From NCBI RefSeq assembly GCF_008042075.1, contig NZ_RDBN01000053.1, positions 1,674,352-1,708,698 of the forward strand: a DNA stretch of 34,347 nucleotides. The letters run 5' to 3'. The first letter of the stretch is position 1. Each line of letters begins with the position of its first letter. Position numbers and translations under genes: made by a program. Below are positions 1 through 7,944 of this stretch, in pieces. The stretch is from Streptomyces sp. UW30 (GTDB taxonomy: Bacteria > Actinomycetota > Actinomycetes > Streptomycetales > Streptomycetaceae). The notes beneath the pieces are model-generated. The model was not told the DNA's origin, ran no database searches, and worked only from the letters and a program-made list of their open reading frames with translations.

Positions 1-724
1 GCGCGAGGCGGCGCGCATGCAGCGCGAGTGGCTGCGTGCGCGCGGTGTCCGTGACTGGTTCCATCTGCCCTTCGCCTGGTTCGGGGACCGCACGGCGTTC
101 GTGAACTTCCGGATCCCCCTGCAGTTCTTCCCCACCAACCGCCGTCTGGAGCCCGGGATGCCGTTCATCCTGGACATGGCTCCGGTGTACGAGGGCTACA
201 CGGCCGACATCGGTTACTCGGGCTCGCTCGGCATCAACCCGGTCCAGGACAAGCTGATGGCCGACCTGGAGGCGCACCGGGAGCTGATCCTGCGCGAGGT
301 GCGCGAGCGGCGGCCGCTGCGGGAGATCTACGAGGACGTGGACCGCCTCATGGTCCGCCGGGGCTACGCCAACCGGCACCGCGCCTATCCCTTCGGTGTG
401 ATCGCGCACAAGGTCGACCGGGTCGAGGAGCGCCGCTGGTCACCGCATGTGTTCGGGTTCGGCACCCAGTCCCTGAAGGGGCTTGCGAGCGACGCGCTGC
501 ACGGCCACCGCGATGGCTGGTCCCCGCTGTGGTCGCCGTACCGCTTCTCCGACCACCCGCCGCAGCCGGGCCTGTGGGCGGTCGAACCGCACCTCGGTTT
601 CCGGGGCACCGGCGCGAAGTTCGAGGAGATCCTGGTCGTCACCGACTCCGCGGACCCCGAGCAGAGCGCCTTCTGGCTGGACGACGATCTGCCGCACGTG
701 CGGCGCTGGGCGGAGGAGAAGTGA
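1..724 (+). CDS. M24-family metallopeptidase (Xaa-Pro aminopeptidase-like), 5' partial
   Basis: The reading frame is open through the left edge, so the ATG at 17 is probably internal and the N-terminus lies outside the window. The visible 235 residues hold the metal-binding scaffold of the M24 'pita-bread' fold: an LDMAPVYEGYTADIGY segment with two candidate Asp ligands, a GVIAHKVD segment with a His, WAVEPHLGF with a Glu and KFEEILVV with a second Glu. Families of this type are dinuclear metal aminopeptidases or creatinase-like hydrolases; which substrate this one uses cannot be told. The stop (722-724) overlaps the GTG start of the next gene by four bases, so the two are probably translationally coupled. 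Assignment to M24 is fairly secure; exact function is not. Confidence 0.8.
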   Translation, partial: REAARMQREWLRARGVRDWFHLPFAWFGDRTAFVNFRIPLQFFPTNRRLEPGMPFILDMAPVYEGYTADIGYSGSLGINPVQDKLMADLEAHRELILREVRERRPLREIYEDVDRLMVRRGYANRHRAYPFGVIAHKVDRVEERRWSPHVFGFGTQSLKGLASDALHGHRDGWSPLWSPYRFSDHPPQPGLWAVEPHLGFRGTGAKFEEILVVTDSADPEQSAFWLDDDLPHVRRWAEEK

Positions 725-2490
725 CGGTGCCGTTGACTCTTCAGGGCGCGCGCGAGCGCCTCGTACGGACCGGCGGGGTCGAGCTGTGCGTCGCCGAGCT
801 GGGCGACCCCGGGCAGCCGACGGTGATCCTGGTGCACGGCTATCCGGACAGCAAGGAAGTGTGGTCCGAGGTCGCCCCGCGACTGGCCGACCGCTTCCAT
901 GTCGTGCTCTACGACGTCCGCGGCCATGGCCGGTCCACGCCGCCCCAGCCGTTGCGGGGCGGGTTCACATTGGAGAAGCTGACGGACGACTTCCTGGCCG
1001 TCGCGGACGCGGTCAGCCCGGACCGGCCCGTGCATCTGGTGGGGCACGACTGGGGCTCGGTGCAGTCCTGGGAGTTCACGACCGTCCAGCGCACCGAGGG
1101 CCGGATCGCCTCCTTCACCTCGATGTCCGGGCCGTCCCTCGACCACTTCGGCCACTGGATCAACCAGCGCCTGAAGCGCCCCACTCCGCGCAGGGTCGGC
1201 CAGCTCCTCGGCCAGGGAGCCAAGTCCTGGTACGTGTACGCGCTGCACACGCCCGTGCTGCCCGAGCTGGCCTGGCGAGGCCCCCTCGGCAAGCGCTGGC
1301 CGCGCATCCTGGAGCGCGTCGAGCAGGTCCCCGGCGGCGACTACCCGACCTCATCCCTGCCGACGGACGCGGCGCGCGGGGCGTGGCTGTACCGCGACAA
1401 CGTACGGGCCCGGCTGACCCGGCCGCGCGCCGACGCGTACGCACACGCACCCGTGCAGCTCATCACGCCCCTGGGGGACGCCTTCCTCTCGGAGCGGCTC
1501 TACGACGGACTGGAGCAGTGGGTTCCGCAGCTGACCCGACGCACGCTCCCGGCGAAGCACTGGATTCCGCGCACCCGGCCCGACCAACTGGTGGCCTGGA
1601 TCACGGAATTCGTGACGTCCGTGGAGGGCGGGCGCCCGGAAGGAGTGACGGCGACCGGGAAGTACGCCGACCGCTTCGGCGGGCAGCTCGTCCTGGTCAC
1701 GGGCGCGGGCAGCGGCATCGGGCGGGCTACGGCGTACGCGTTCGCCGAGGCCGGCGCGCGCGTGGTCGCCGTCGACCGGGACGGGGAGGCCGCGGCCCGC
1801 ACTGCCGAGATGTCCCGGCTGATCGGCGCACCCGAGGCCTGGGCGGAGACGGTCGACGTCTCGGACGAGCAGGCCATGGAGAAGCTCGCCGCGAAGGTCG
1901 CGGCCGAGTACGGCGTGGTGGACGTCCTGGTGAACAACGCCGGTATCGGTCTGTCGGGCTCCTTCTTCGACACCACCCCTGAGGACTGGAAGAAGGTCCT
2001 CGACGTCAATCTGTGGGGCGTCATCCACGGCTGCCGGCTCTTCGGCAAGCAGATGGCCGAGCGCGGCCAGGGCGGCCACATCGTCAACACCGCGTCGGCG
2101 GCGGCGTACCAGCCGTCCAAGGCTCTGCCCGCCTACAGCACCTCCAAGGCGGCCGTACTGATGCTGAGCGAGTGCCTGCACGCCGAGCTGGCCGGGCAGG
2201 GCATCGGCGTCACGGCGATCTGCCCGGGCCTCGTCAACACCAACATCACCTCGACCGCACACTTCGCCGGCGTCGACGCCGAGGAGGAGAAGCGGCGCCA
2301 GAAGAAGTCCGCGCGGTTGTACGGACTGCGGAACTATCCGCCGGAGAAGGTCGCCGAGGCGATCCTGCGGGCGGTGGTGCGGGGGGAGGCCGTCGTGCCG
2401 GTGACGCCGGAGGCGCGTGGGGCGTATCTGATGTCGAGGTTCACGCCGAGGGCGCTGCGCCGGGTTGCGCGGTTGGAGCCGCCTCTGTGA
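721..2490 (+). CDS. Alpha/beta-hydrolase - short-chain dehydrogenase fusion (EphD-like)
   Basis: A 589-residue two-domain protein. The N-terminal half is an alpha/beta hydrolase with an HGYP oxyanion segment and a GHDWGS nucleophile elbow; the putative nucleophile is Asp110, as in epoxide hydrolases and haloalkane dehalogenases rather than a Ser lipase. The C-terminal half is a classical SDR: Gly-rich TGAGSGIG around residue 328, NNAG at about 405, and a catalytic Ser459, Tyr472, Lys476 set in ASAAAYQ and YSTSK. Mycobacterial EphD has the same domain order and is linked to lipid metabolism; extending that role here is inference. The start is taken as GTG 721 because it overlaps the upstream stop (GTGA); GTG 727 is the alternative. 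In-frame codons further upstream lie inside the preceding gene. Confidence 0.88.
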   Translation: MTVPLTLQGARERLVRTGGVELCVAELGDPGQPTVILVHGYPDSKEVWSEVAPRLADRFHVVLYDVRGHGRSTPPQPLRGGFTLEKLTDDFLAVADAVSPDRPVHLVGHDWGSVQSWEFTTVQRTEGRIASFTSMSGPSLDHFGHWINQRLKRPTPRRVGQLLGQGAKSWYVYALHTPVLPELAWRGPLGKRWPRILERVEQVPGGDYPTSSLPTDAARGAWLYRDNVRARLTRPRADAYAHAPVQLITPLGDAFLSERLYDGLEQWVPQLTRRTLPAKHWIPRTRPDQLVAWITEFVTSVEGGRPEGVTATGKYADRFGGQLVLVTGAGSGIGRATAYAFAEAGARVVAVDRDGEAAARTAEMSRLIGAPEAWAETVDVSDEQAMEKLAAKVAAEYGVVDVLVNNAGIGLSGSFFDTTPEDWKKVLDVNLWGVIHGCRLFGKQMAERGQGGHIVNTASAAAYQPSKALPAYSTSKAAVLMLSECLHAELAGQGIGVTAICPGLVNTNITSTAHFAGVDAEEEKRRQKKSARLYGLRNYPPEKVAEAILRAVVRGEAVVPVTPEARGAYLMSRFTPRALRRVARLEPPL

Positions 2491-2706
2491 GAGGGCTCGT
2501 TGGTGGCAGGAACTGCGTGTGCGGCATCGCGAGAATCGCCGGGTTCATGGGGGAGGGGGCCGTGCGGCATGCGGGCGTTGGCCGGGTGGTCGCTTCAAGG
2601 CCGGAAGTCAGCGGTGGCGGGAGCGGTGGTCGGCGGCGCCGGTAGTCGCACAGCAACCGCCGTGGGTGGTGAGGAACGGTACGACAGCGGGCGGAGGCGG
2701 CCTGGC

Positions 2707-3639
2707 GTGGAGAAGACCTACCGGATCGAGGACCTCGCGCACCTCAGCGGTGCCACCGTCCGCACCATCCGCGCCTATCAGGACCGGGGCCTGCTCCCCC
2801 GCCCCGAGCGACGTGGCCGCGCCAACCTCTACTCCGACGCCCACCTCGACCGCCTGCGCCAGATCGCCGACCTGCTCGACCGCGGCTACACCCTGGCCTC
2901 CATCAAGGAACTCCTGGAGGCCTGGGACGCCGGCCGCGGCCTCGGCGGGGTGCTCGGCCTGGCCGCCGAGGTGGACGGGCCGTGGACCGACGAAGAGGCG
3001 GTACGGATCTCACGCGCCGAGTTGAACGACCGCTTCGGCGGCGCTCCGGACGACGCGGCGGTGGCCGACGCCGTGGAGCTCGGCGTCCTGGAGCCGGTCC
3101 CCGGCGACGAGGACTCATTCGTCGTGCCGAGCCCCCAAGAGCTGGCCGTGGCAGTCGAGTTGTACGCCGCGGGGGTGCCGCTGTCCGCGATCTCCGGCCA
3201 CCTGAGGGAGTTGAGGGGACAGGTCGAGCACATCGCCGCCCGTTTCCTGGAGTTCACCACCGAGCACGTCTTCGCCCGCTACCTCGATGGACCGCGCCGC
3301 CCGACGGACGCGGACGCGGCGGAAGCGGCCTCTCTCGTACGACGGCTGCGCCCCCTCGCCCAGCACACGGTGGACGCGGAACTGGCCAGGGCGATGCGTC
3401 TGTTGGCGGTGCGGCACCTGCGCCAGCACCTGGGCACGGGTGCCGCGCCGGGTGATCGAGAAATTGCGCGAAACGTGGCGGTTCCGGCAAAGACAATGCA
3501 GGCCGTGGAAGCCTTGGTTGGTCCGGAGCAGGCCTCCGAGTTCATCGCGCTGGCCGCCGAACGCGAGGTGCAGGCCCGGGCCTTGGACCGGCTCGCCGCA
3601 AATCACCACCCGTCAGCTGATCTTGACGAAACCTCTTGA
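2707..3639 (+). CDS. MerR-family transcriptional regulator
   Basis: A 310-residue protein beginning with a MerR-type winged helix: YRIEDLAHLSGATVRTIRAY, then the wing DRGLLPRPERRGRANLYSDAHLDRLR and the helix YTLASIKELLEAW. The remaining 240 residues are mostly helical with a second segment (AVAVELYAAGVPLSAISGHL) resembling a repeat of the MerR helix; no Cys cluster for metal sensing is visible, so the ligand is unknown. The frame is open from 2500, but that upstream part is low-complexity and lacks family similarity; GTG 2707 is preceded by GGAGG at about nine bases and starts exactly where the family begins. The 216 bases upstream (2491-2706) have no other recognisable gene. Confidence 0.85.
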   Translation: MEKTYRIEDLAHLSGATVRTIRAYQDRGLLPRPERRGRANLYSDAHLDRLRQIADLLDRGYTLASIKELLEAWDAGRGLGGVLGLAAEVDGPWTDEEAVRISRAELNDRFGGAPDDAAVADAVELGVLEPVPGDEDSFVVPSPQELAVAVELYAAGVPLSAISGHLRELRGQVEHIAARFLEFTTEHVFARYLDGPRRPTDADAAEAASLVRRLRPLAQHTVDAELARAMRLLAVRHLRQHLGTGAAPGDREIARNVAVPAKTMQAVEALVGPEQASEFIALAAEREVQARALDRLAANHHPSADLDETS

Positions 3640-3651
3640 AGTGACCGCTCG

Positions 3652-3705
3652 TTGTCCACAGAATCGCCAATTCCCCTGTGGATAACCGCACTTGGTTGTG
3701 GATCA
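3652..3705. promoter_or_regulatory. Cluster of DnaA boxes
   Basis: Three 9-mers lie in 54 bases. TTGTCCACA (3652-3660, + strand) is an exact Streptomyces-type DnaA box. TGTGGATAA (3677-3685) is an exact TTATCCACA box on the - strand. TGTGGATCA (3697-3705) is a 7-of-9 match on the - strand. The first two form an inverted pair. They fill the gap between the MerR gene and kptA. Sites of this kind outside oriC can titrate DnaA or make a neighbouring promoter DnaA-responsive. Confidence 0.75.
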
Positions 3706-3761
3706 AACATCGACTGCGAAATCATTCGCGTGATTCCCGTCGCTCCCGGCAGTCTGGTGGC

Positions 3762-4310
3762 ATGGACGAAAGACGCACCGTGAAGGTGTCGAAGTATCTC
3801 TCGAAGCACCTGCGCCATCAGCCCGAGCGCATCGGACTGATCCTCGACGAGGGCGGCTGGGTCGAGATCGACGTGCTGATCGCCGCCGCGAGCGCACACG
3901 GCTTCCGGTTCACTCGGGAAGAGCTGGACCACGTGGTCGCCGCCAACGACAAGAAGCGCTTCGCGATCGAGGGCACCCGGATCCGGGCCAGCCAGGGCCA
4001 CAGCATCGACGTCGACCTCGGACTGCCCCCGGCGACCCCGCCGCCGTACCTCTACCACGGCACCGTGGCCCGCAACCTGGACGCGATCCGCAGCGAGGGG
4101 CTCAGGCCCATGAACAGGCACGACGTGCACCTCTCGGCCGACCGCGAGACCGCGACCCGGGTCGGCGCCCGGCGCGGCCGCCCGGTGGTGCTCTCCGTGG
4201 ACGCCGGCGCCCTGCACCGCGACGGCCATGTCTTCCACGTCAGCGCGAACGGGGTGTGGCTGACGAAGGCCGTGCCACCGGAGTACCTGCACTTCCCGGA
4301 GGCACACTGA
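3762..4310 (+). CDS. kptA: RNA 2'-phosphotransferase (Tpt1/KptA)
   Basis: A 182-residue protein of the KptA/Tpt1 family, which removes a 2'-phosphate from spliced or repaired RNA by transfer to NAD+, releasing ADP-ribose 1'',2''-cyclic phosphate. Motifs seen: SKYLSKHLRHQP with Arg18-His19, RIRASQGHS with Arg75, LYHGT at 98-101 and VHLS at 122-125, matching the RNA-binding and ADP-ribosyltransferase-like NAD-binding halves. Length is normal for the bacterial enzyme. ATG 3762 is the first residue of family similarity; in-frame sequence back to 3678 overlaps the DnaA-box cluster and is not family-like. Bacteria lack the fungal-type splicing ligase that yields its usual substrate, so its physiological RNA is unclear. 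Confidence 0.92.
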   Translation: MDERRTVKVSKYLSKHLRHQPERIGLILDEGGWVEIDVLIAAASAHGFRFTREELDHVVAANDKKRFAIEGTRIRASQGHSIDVDLGLPPATPPPYLYHGTVARNLDAIRSEGLRPMNRHDVHLSADRETATRVGARRGRPVVLSVDAGALHRDGHVFHVSANGVWLTKAVPPEYLHFPEAH

Positions 4311-4335
4311 CCCGCCTTCCGGCATGATCAGTGGT

Positions 4336-4782
4336 ATGGACCAATTCCCCACCACCGAGGCCGCCGTCACCGCGCTCCGCGCCATAGCCGCCGAGTACGG
4401 CCGCGAGATCGAGGTGAGCCATGACATCGGCGCCGACCAGACCTCCCGCCGCAGCGCTGCCGGCGTCGGCGTCACCACCGACCCGGACGGCTCCCTGCCC
4501 CACGAGGCGTGCATCGACCTGGGCGGCTCACCCCGGGTGAGCGTGCGGCTCTACGCCGAGGACGACGCGCTGATCACCGTCGAGGGCGTGGACTGTCCCG
4601 ACGTCCCGCGCGACGACGTGCCCGCGTTCCTCCGCTCGGTCTTCGACGGCCTCGCCCACGTCAAGGCACGCCGCTTCCCGCCGGGCTACTTCCTGATCGT
4701 TCCGCTGCCGGGCGACCGTACACATCGCGAGTTCATGCCGATGATCAGCCTCACTCCGTGGCTGAGCAGCCGCGTGCGGTAG
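4336..4782 (+). CDS. Conserved hypothetical protein
   Basis: A 148-residue acidic soluble protein that I do not recognise; no signal peptide, TM segment or catalytic motif is evident. It shows alternating charged strands (SPRVSVRLYAEDDALITVEGVDCPDVP) and a hydrophobic C-terminal GYFLIVPLPGDR, which suggests a compact alpha/beta fold. It follows kptA by 25 bases in the same direction. Two starts are possible, ATG 4324 and ATG 4336. A CATGAT -10-like box at 4323-4328 would put transcription initiation at about 4336, so a leaderless start there is preferred; neither start has a clear Shine-Dalgarno. Confidence 0.65.
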   Translation: MDQFPTTEAAVTALRAIAAEYGREIEVSHDIGADQTSRRSAAGVGVTTDPDGSLPHEACIDLGGSPRVSVRLYAEDDALITVEGVDCPDVPRDDVPAFLRSVFDGLAHVKARRFPPGYFLIVPLPGDRTHREFMPMISLTPWLSSRVR

Positions 4783-4784
4783 CC

Positions 4785-4798
4785 GTTTCACGTGAAAC
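4785..4798. promoter_or_regulatory. parS site (perfect)
   Basis: GTTTCACGTGAAAC, the exact ParB-binding palindrome of Streptomyces and many other bacteria. It lies three bases after the stop of the hypothetical gene and covers the expected -35 position of the downstream oxidoreductase promoter. Confidence 0.92.
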
Positions 4799-4823
4799 CC
4801 CTTCGGCCGCATACGCTCGACCC

Positions 4824-5726
4824 ATGAGTCTGCGCCTGAGCACTGTGATCCTCCCGTACCGCCGCTGGTCCGACGGAGGGCGCAAGACGTGGCAGCGCGC
4901 GGAGCAGCTCGGTTTCCACGCCGCGTACACGTACGACCACCTGTCCTGGCGCACCTTCCGGGACGGCCCCTGGTTCGGTGCCGTGCCGACGCTCGCCGCA
5001 GCCGCGGCCGTCACCGACCAACTGCGGCTGGGCACCCTCGTGACCTCGCCGAACTTCCGGCATCCCGTGACCCTCGCCAAGGAGCTGATCTCCCTCGACG
5101 ACGTCTCGGGCGGGCGGATCACCCTCGGCATAGGGGCGGGCGGCACCGGCTTCGACGCCACCGCGCTCGGCCAGGAGCCCTGGACGCCGCGCGAGCGTGC
5201 CGACCGGTTCGCCGAGTTCATCGCGCTGCTGGACCGGCTGCTGACCGAGGACTCGGTGTCGTACGAGGGCGACTTCTACTCGGCGCACGAGGCCCGCAAC
5301 ATCCCTGGTTGTGTGCAGCGGCCCCGGCTGCCCTTCGCGGTGGCCGCGACCGGGCCGCGCGGGCTGCGGCTGGCGGCGCAGTACGGGCAGGCCTGGGTGA
5401 CCACGGGCGACCCCAAGGTGAGTGAGAGCGGCACCCCCGAGCAGTCGTTTCAAGCCATTCGCGGGCAGGCTGAGAAGCTGTCCGACGCGTGCGCGGCGAT
5501 CGGCCGGGACGTGGCCGACCTCGACAAGGTGCTGCTCACCGGATTCACCCCGGAACGCGGCCGTGTGCTGGAGTCGCTCGATGCGTTCGTGGACTTCGCG
5601 GGGCGCCATCAGGAGCTCGGATTCACCGAGATCGTGGTCCACTGGCCGATCCCCGACTCGGACTTCGCGGCCGACGAGAAGGTCTTCGAGCAGATCGCGA
5701 TGGAAGCCGAGGCACAGCTGCGGTGA
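4824..5726 (+). CDS. LLM-class flavin/F420-dependent oxidoreductase
   Basis: A 300-residue luciferase-like TIM-barrel monooxygenase or F420-dependent reductase. Visible family features are the N-terminal strand [72 protein letters not shown], and the C-terminal [10 protein letters not shown]. Whether the cofactor is FMN or F420 and what is oxidised cannot be read from the sequence; Streptomyces makes F420. ATG 4824 is chosen because similarity begins there and a TACGCT -10-like box at 4812-4817 predicts a leaderless transcript. The frame is open upstream only as a shadow of the previous gene. A perfect short hairpin follows the stop. Confidence 0.88.
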   Translation: MSLRLSTVILPYRRWSDGGRKTWQRAEQLGFHAAYTYDHLSWRTFRDGPWFGAVPTLAAAAAVTDQLRLGTLVTSPNFRHPVTLAKELISLDDVSGGRITLGIGAGGTGFDATALGQEPWTPRERADRFAEFIALLDRLLTEDSVSYEGDFYSAHEARNIPGCVQRPRLPFAVAATGPRGLRLAAQYGQAWVTTGDPKVSESGTPEQSFQAIRGQAEKLSDACAAIGRDVADLDKVLLTGFTPERGRVLESLDAFVDFAGRHQELGFTEIVVHWPIPDSDFAADEKVFEQIAMEAEAQLR

Positions 5727-5740
5727 GTACGGCAGCCGCG

Positions 5741-5757
5741 GTGCCCGAGTCGGGCAC
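5741..5757 (+). terminator. Short perfect inverted repeat after the LLM gene
   Basis: Two 8-base arms GTGCCCGA and TCGGGCAC around a single base, 14 bases after the oxidoreductase stop. The loop would open to five bases. There is no T-tract, as is common in Streptomyces, so terminator function is inferred. Confidence 0.45.
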
Positions 5758-5874
5758 GACAGTGCTGGTGAGGGCGCTGCCGACGGTGTTCTCAGGGGCG
5801 GGATCTCCTCAGGGACCGCCTCAGATGTGCGGACTGCCGCACGACCGTGCAGGCATATGCGGGAGAATGACGCG

Positions 5875-6744
5875 GTGACCTCAGCGACTCGACAGCCCCA
5901 GAACCCGGACGCCGCCGTGCGGCCGCGGCTCATCGCCACCGACCTGGACGGCACACTGCTGCGGGACGACAAGTCCGTCTCCCCACGCACGATCGCCGCG
6001 CTGGCCGCCGCCGAGGAGGCGGGCATCGAGGTCTTCTTCGTCACCGGCCGCCCCGCCCGCTGGATGAACGTCGTCAGCGACCACGTCCACGGTCACGGCC
6101 TGGCGATCTGCGGCAACGGCGCCGCGGTCGTCGACCTGCACGGCGGGCCCGGCGCCCACCGGTTCGTGAAGGTGCGCGAGCTGGCGCGGGAGAACGCGCT
6201 GGACGCCGTACGCCTGCTGCGCGAGGCGGCGCCGGGCACGGTGTACGCGGTGGAGCAGACATACGGCTTCTACCAGGAGCCGGACTACCCCAAGCTGCAC
6301 ATGGAGATACCGGACGAGCTCGCGCCGGCCGAGGACCACCTGTCGCCGGACGCTCCCGGCGCCGGCGAACCGGTGCTCAAGATCCTCGCCTACCACCCCA
6401 CCCTCGACCCCGACGGCTTCCTCACCGTGGCCCGCCTCGCCATCGGCGACCGCGCCAATGTCACCCGCTCCAGCCCCAGCGCCCTGCTGGAGATCAGCGG
6501 GCCCGGCGTCTCCAAGGCGAGCACGCTGGCCCTGTGCTGCGCCGAGCGCGGTATCTCGCACGAGGAGGTCGTGGCCTTCGGGGACATGCCGAACGACGTC
6601 GAGATGCTGACGTGGGCGGGGCAGTCGTACGCGATGGGCAACGCCCACCCGGACGTCGTCGCCGCCGCGTCGGGGCGGACGGTCGCCAACAACGAGGACG
6701 GGGTGGCGGTCATCATCGAGCAGATGCTGGCCGAGCGCGGCTAG
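5875..6744 (+). CDS. Cof-type HAD-superfamily phosphatase
   Basis: A 289-residue haloacid-dehalogenase-fold hydrolase of the Cof/YbjI type. Motif I is DLDGTLL with nucleophile Asp23 and acid Asp25; motif II is FFVTGR; motif III Lys lies in SKASTL; motif IV is [11 protein letters not shown]. The long insert between motifs II and III is the C2 cap typical of Cof proteins, which dephosphorylate sugar phosphates, pyridoxal phosphate or nucleotides. The specific substrate is not predictable. GTG 5875 is chosen because GGGAG sits nine bases upstream. Its stop is three bases from the stop of the convergent M23 peptidase gene, so 3' ends of the two transcripts must overlap. Confidence 0.88.
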   Translation: MTSATRQPQNPDAAVRPRLIATDLDGTLLRDDKSVSPRTIAALAAAEEAGIEVFFVTGRPARWMNVVSDHVHGHGLAICGNGAAVVDLHGGPGAHRFVKVRELARENALDAVRLLREAAPGTVYAVEQTYGFYQEPDYPKLHMEIPDELAPAEDHLSPDAPGAGEPVLKILAYHPTLDPDGFLTVARLAIGDRANVTRSSPSALLEISGPGVSKASTLALCCAERGISHEEVVAFGDMPNDVEMLTWAGQSYAMGNAHPDVVAAASGRTVANNEDGVAVIIEQMLAERG

Positions 6745-6747
6745 GGC

Positions 6748-7824
6748 CTACCCGAGCGGCACTCCCCGATCCGCCAGCCACGGCACAGGATCGACCGCCG
6801 AGCCCAGCTCCGGGGTGATCCGGACCTCGAAATGCAGATGCGGGCCGGTGGAGTTGCCGGTTGTGCCGGACTGGCCGATCCACTGCCCGGCGTCGACGCG
6901 CTCGCCCTGGTCGACAGTGACCGAGGCGAGATGGGCGTACTGCGTGTAATAGCCGTCCGTGTGCTGGACGACGACCTCCATGCCGAAGGCGCCTGCGCAC
7001 GCCACCTTGGCCACGCGTCCGTCCCCGGCCGCACGCACCGGCGTGCCGATCGGCACCGCGAAGTCCTGCCCGGTGTGCCGGTTCGCCCACCGCGACCCAC
7101 CGCTGCCGAACGCGGCGGACAGCTCGTAGGACTCCACCGGCGTGGCCCACGCGCCGGTGTACTCCTTCTGCTTCTGGTCGAGCCGGACGGCACCGGGGCA
7201 GGAGCCGGCGGCCACGGAGGCGTCGGCCTCGCCCTGCAACTGCCACCGCGCCTCCTCGAGCTTCTGCTCGATGCCCCGCTTCAGCTCGGCGAGCTCGGCG
7301 TTGCGCTTCTCCAGGCCGTGCCAGGCGGCCGCGGCTCTGGCCTCGTCCTTGGCGAGCTGGGTCTCTGCGCGGCGGCTCTTCTCGATGGCGTTGTTGACGG
7401 CCAGGTTCGTCTGCGAGAACACATGCTGACCGCGCATCAGCTCCTCCGGACTCGACGCGAGGATGATCTGCGCGGTGAGCGGCATCCCGCCACTCGTGCG
7501 GTACTGGGCGCGCGCGATCCGGCCCAGGTCCTCGCGCAGCACGCCGATCTCCCGCCGCTCGCGGTCGAGCAGCCCCTCGATCCGCTGGGCCTGCGCCCGC
7601 TGTCCCTCGGCCTCCTGGCGCCCCACCTCGTACCGCTTCGTCGCCCGGGAGGCGTCCTCGTACAACTGCACCACCTGCGCGCTCAGGCCGAGGCCACCGC
7701 CGGCGCCGTGGCCCCCGGTGGTGTCCTCGTCGTCGCCGGCGGCTTCGGCGGGCCGCGCCACGAGGAGCACGAGCGCACACAGCAGCGCCGGAACGGCCAG
7801 AACACGACGGCGATGTGAACGCAT
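6748..7824 (-). CDS. Exported M23 (LytM-type) peptidase with coiled-coil region
   Basis: A 358-residue protein with an N-terminal signal peptide (RRR, then a hydrophobic run, AEA cleavage region near residue 28). Residues 50-200 are rich in Glu, Arg, Lys and Gln in heptad-like order and should form a coiled coil, as in EnvC/RipA-like hydrolases. The C-terminal M23 domain has H250-TGQD254 and the HLH motif at 329-331 that ligate zinc, plus His298 in YAHL. These enzymes, or their inactive relatives, cut or regulate cell-wall peptide cross-links; here all zinc ligands are present so activity is likely. It is divergent from nothing and convergent with the HAD gene. Confidence 0.9.
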   Translation of the reverse strand: MRSHRRRVLAVPALLCALVLLVARPAEAAGDDEDTTGGHGAGGGLGLSAQVVQLYEDASRATKRYEVGRQEAEGQRAQAQRIEGLLDRERREIGVLREDLGRIARAQYRTSGGMPLTAQIILASSPEELMRGQHVFSQTNLAVNNAIEKSRRAETQLAKDEARAAAAWHGLEKRNAELAELKRGIEQKLEEARWQLQGEADASVAAGSCPGAVRLDQKQKEYTGAWATPVESYELSAAFGSGGSRWANRHTGQDFAVPIGTPVRAAGDGRVAKVACAGAFGMEVVVQHTDGYYTQYAHLASVTVDQGERVDAGQWIGQSGTTGNSTGPHLHFEVRITPELGSAVDPVPWLADRGVPLG

Positions 7825-7944
7825 GTCAGCGATCCTGACCCGAGGATCCGTCCGTGGCCCGTTCAGGACGTACGCCTGGGGGACAGGTTGCTGCGGACGG
7901 GTCAGTACGAGGGGTGAAGCCGACTGACTACAGGGGCCTGCGCG

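Noticed and set aside
2500..2706. N-terminal extension of the MerR regulator to an ATG-like start at 2500
   Set aside because: The added 69 residues are low-complexity, precede the conserved HTH start, and the GTG at 2707 has a good ribosome site.
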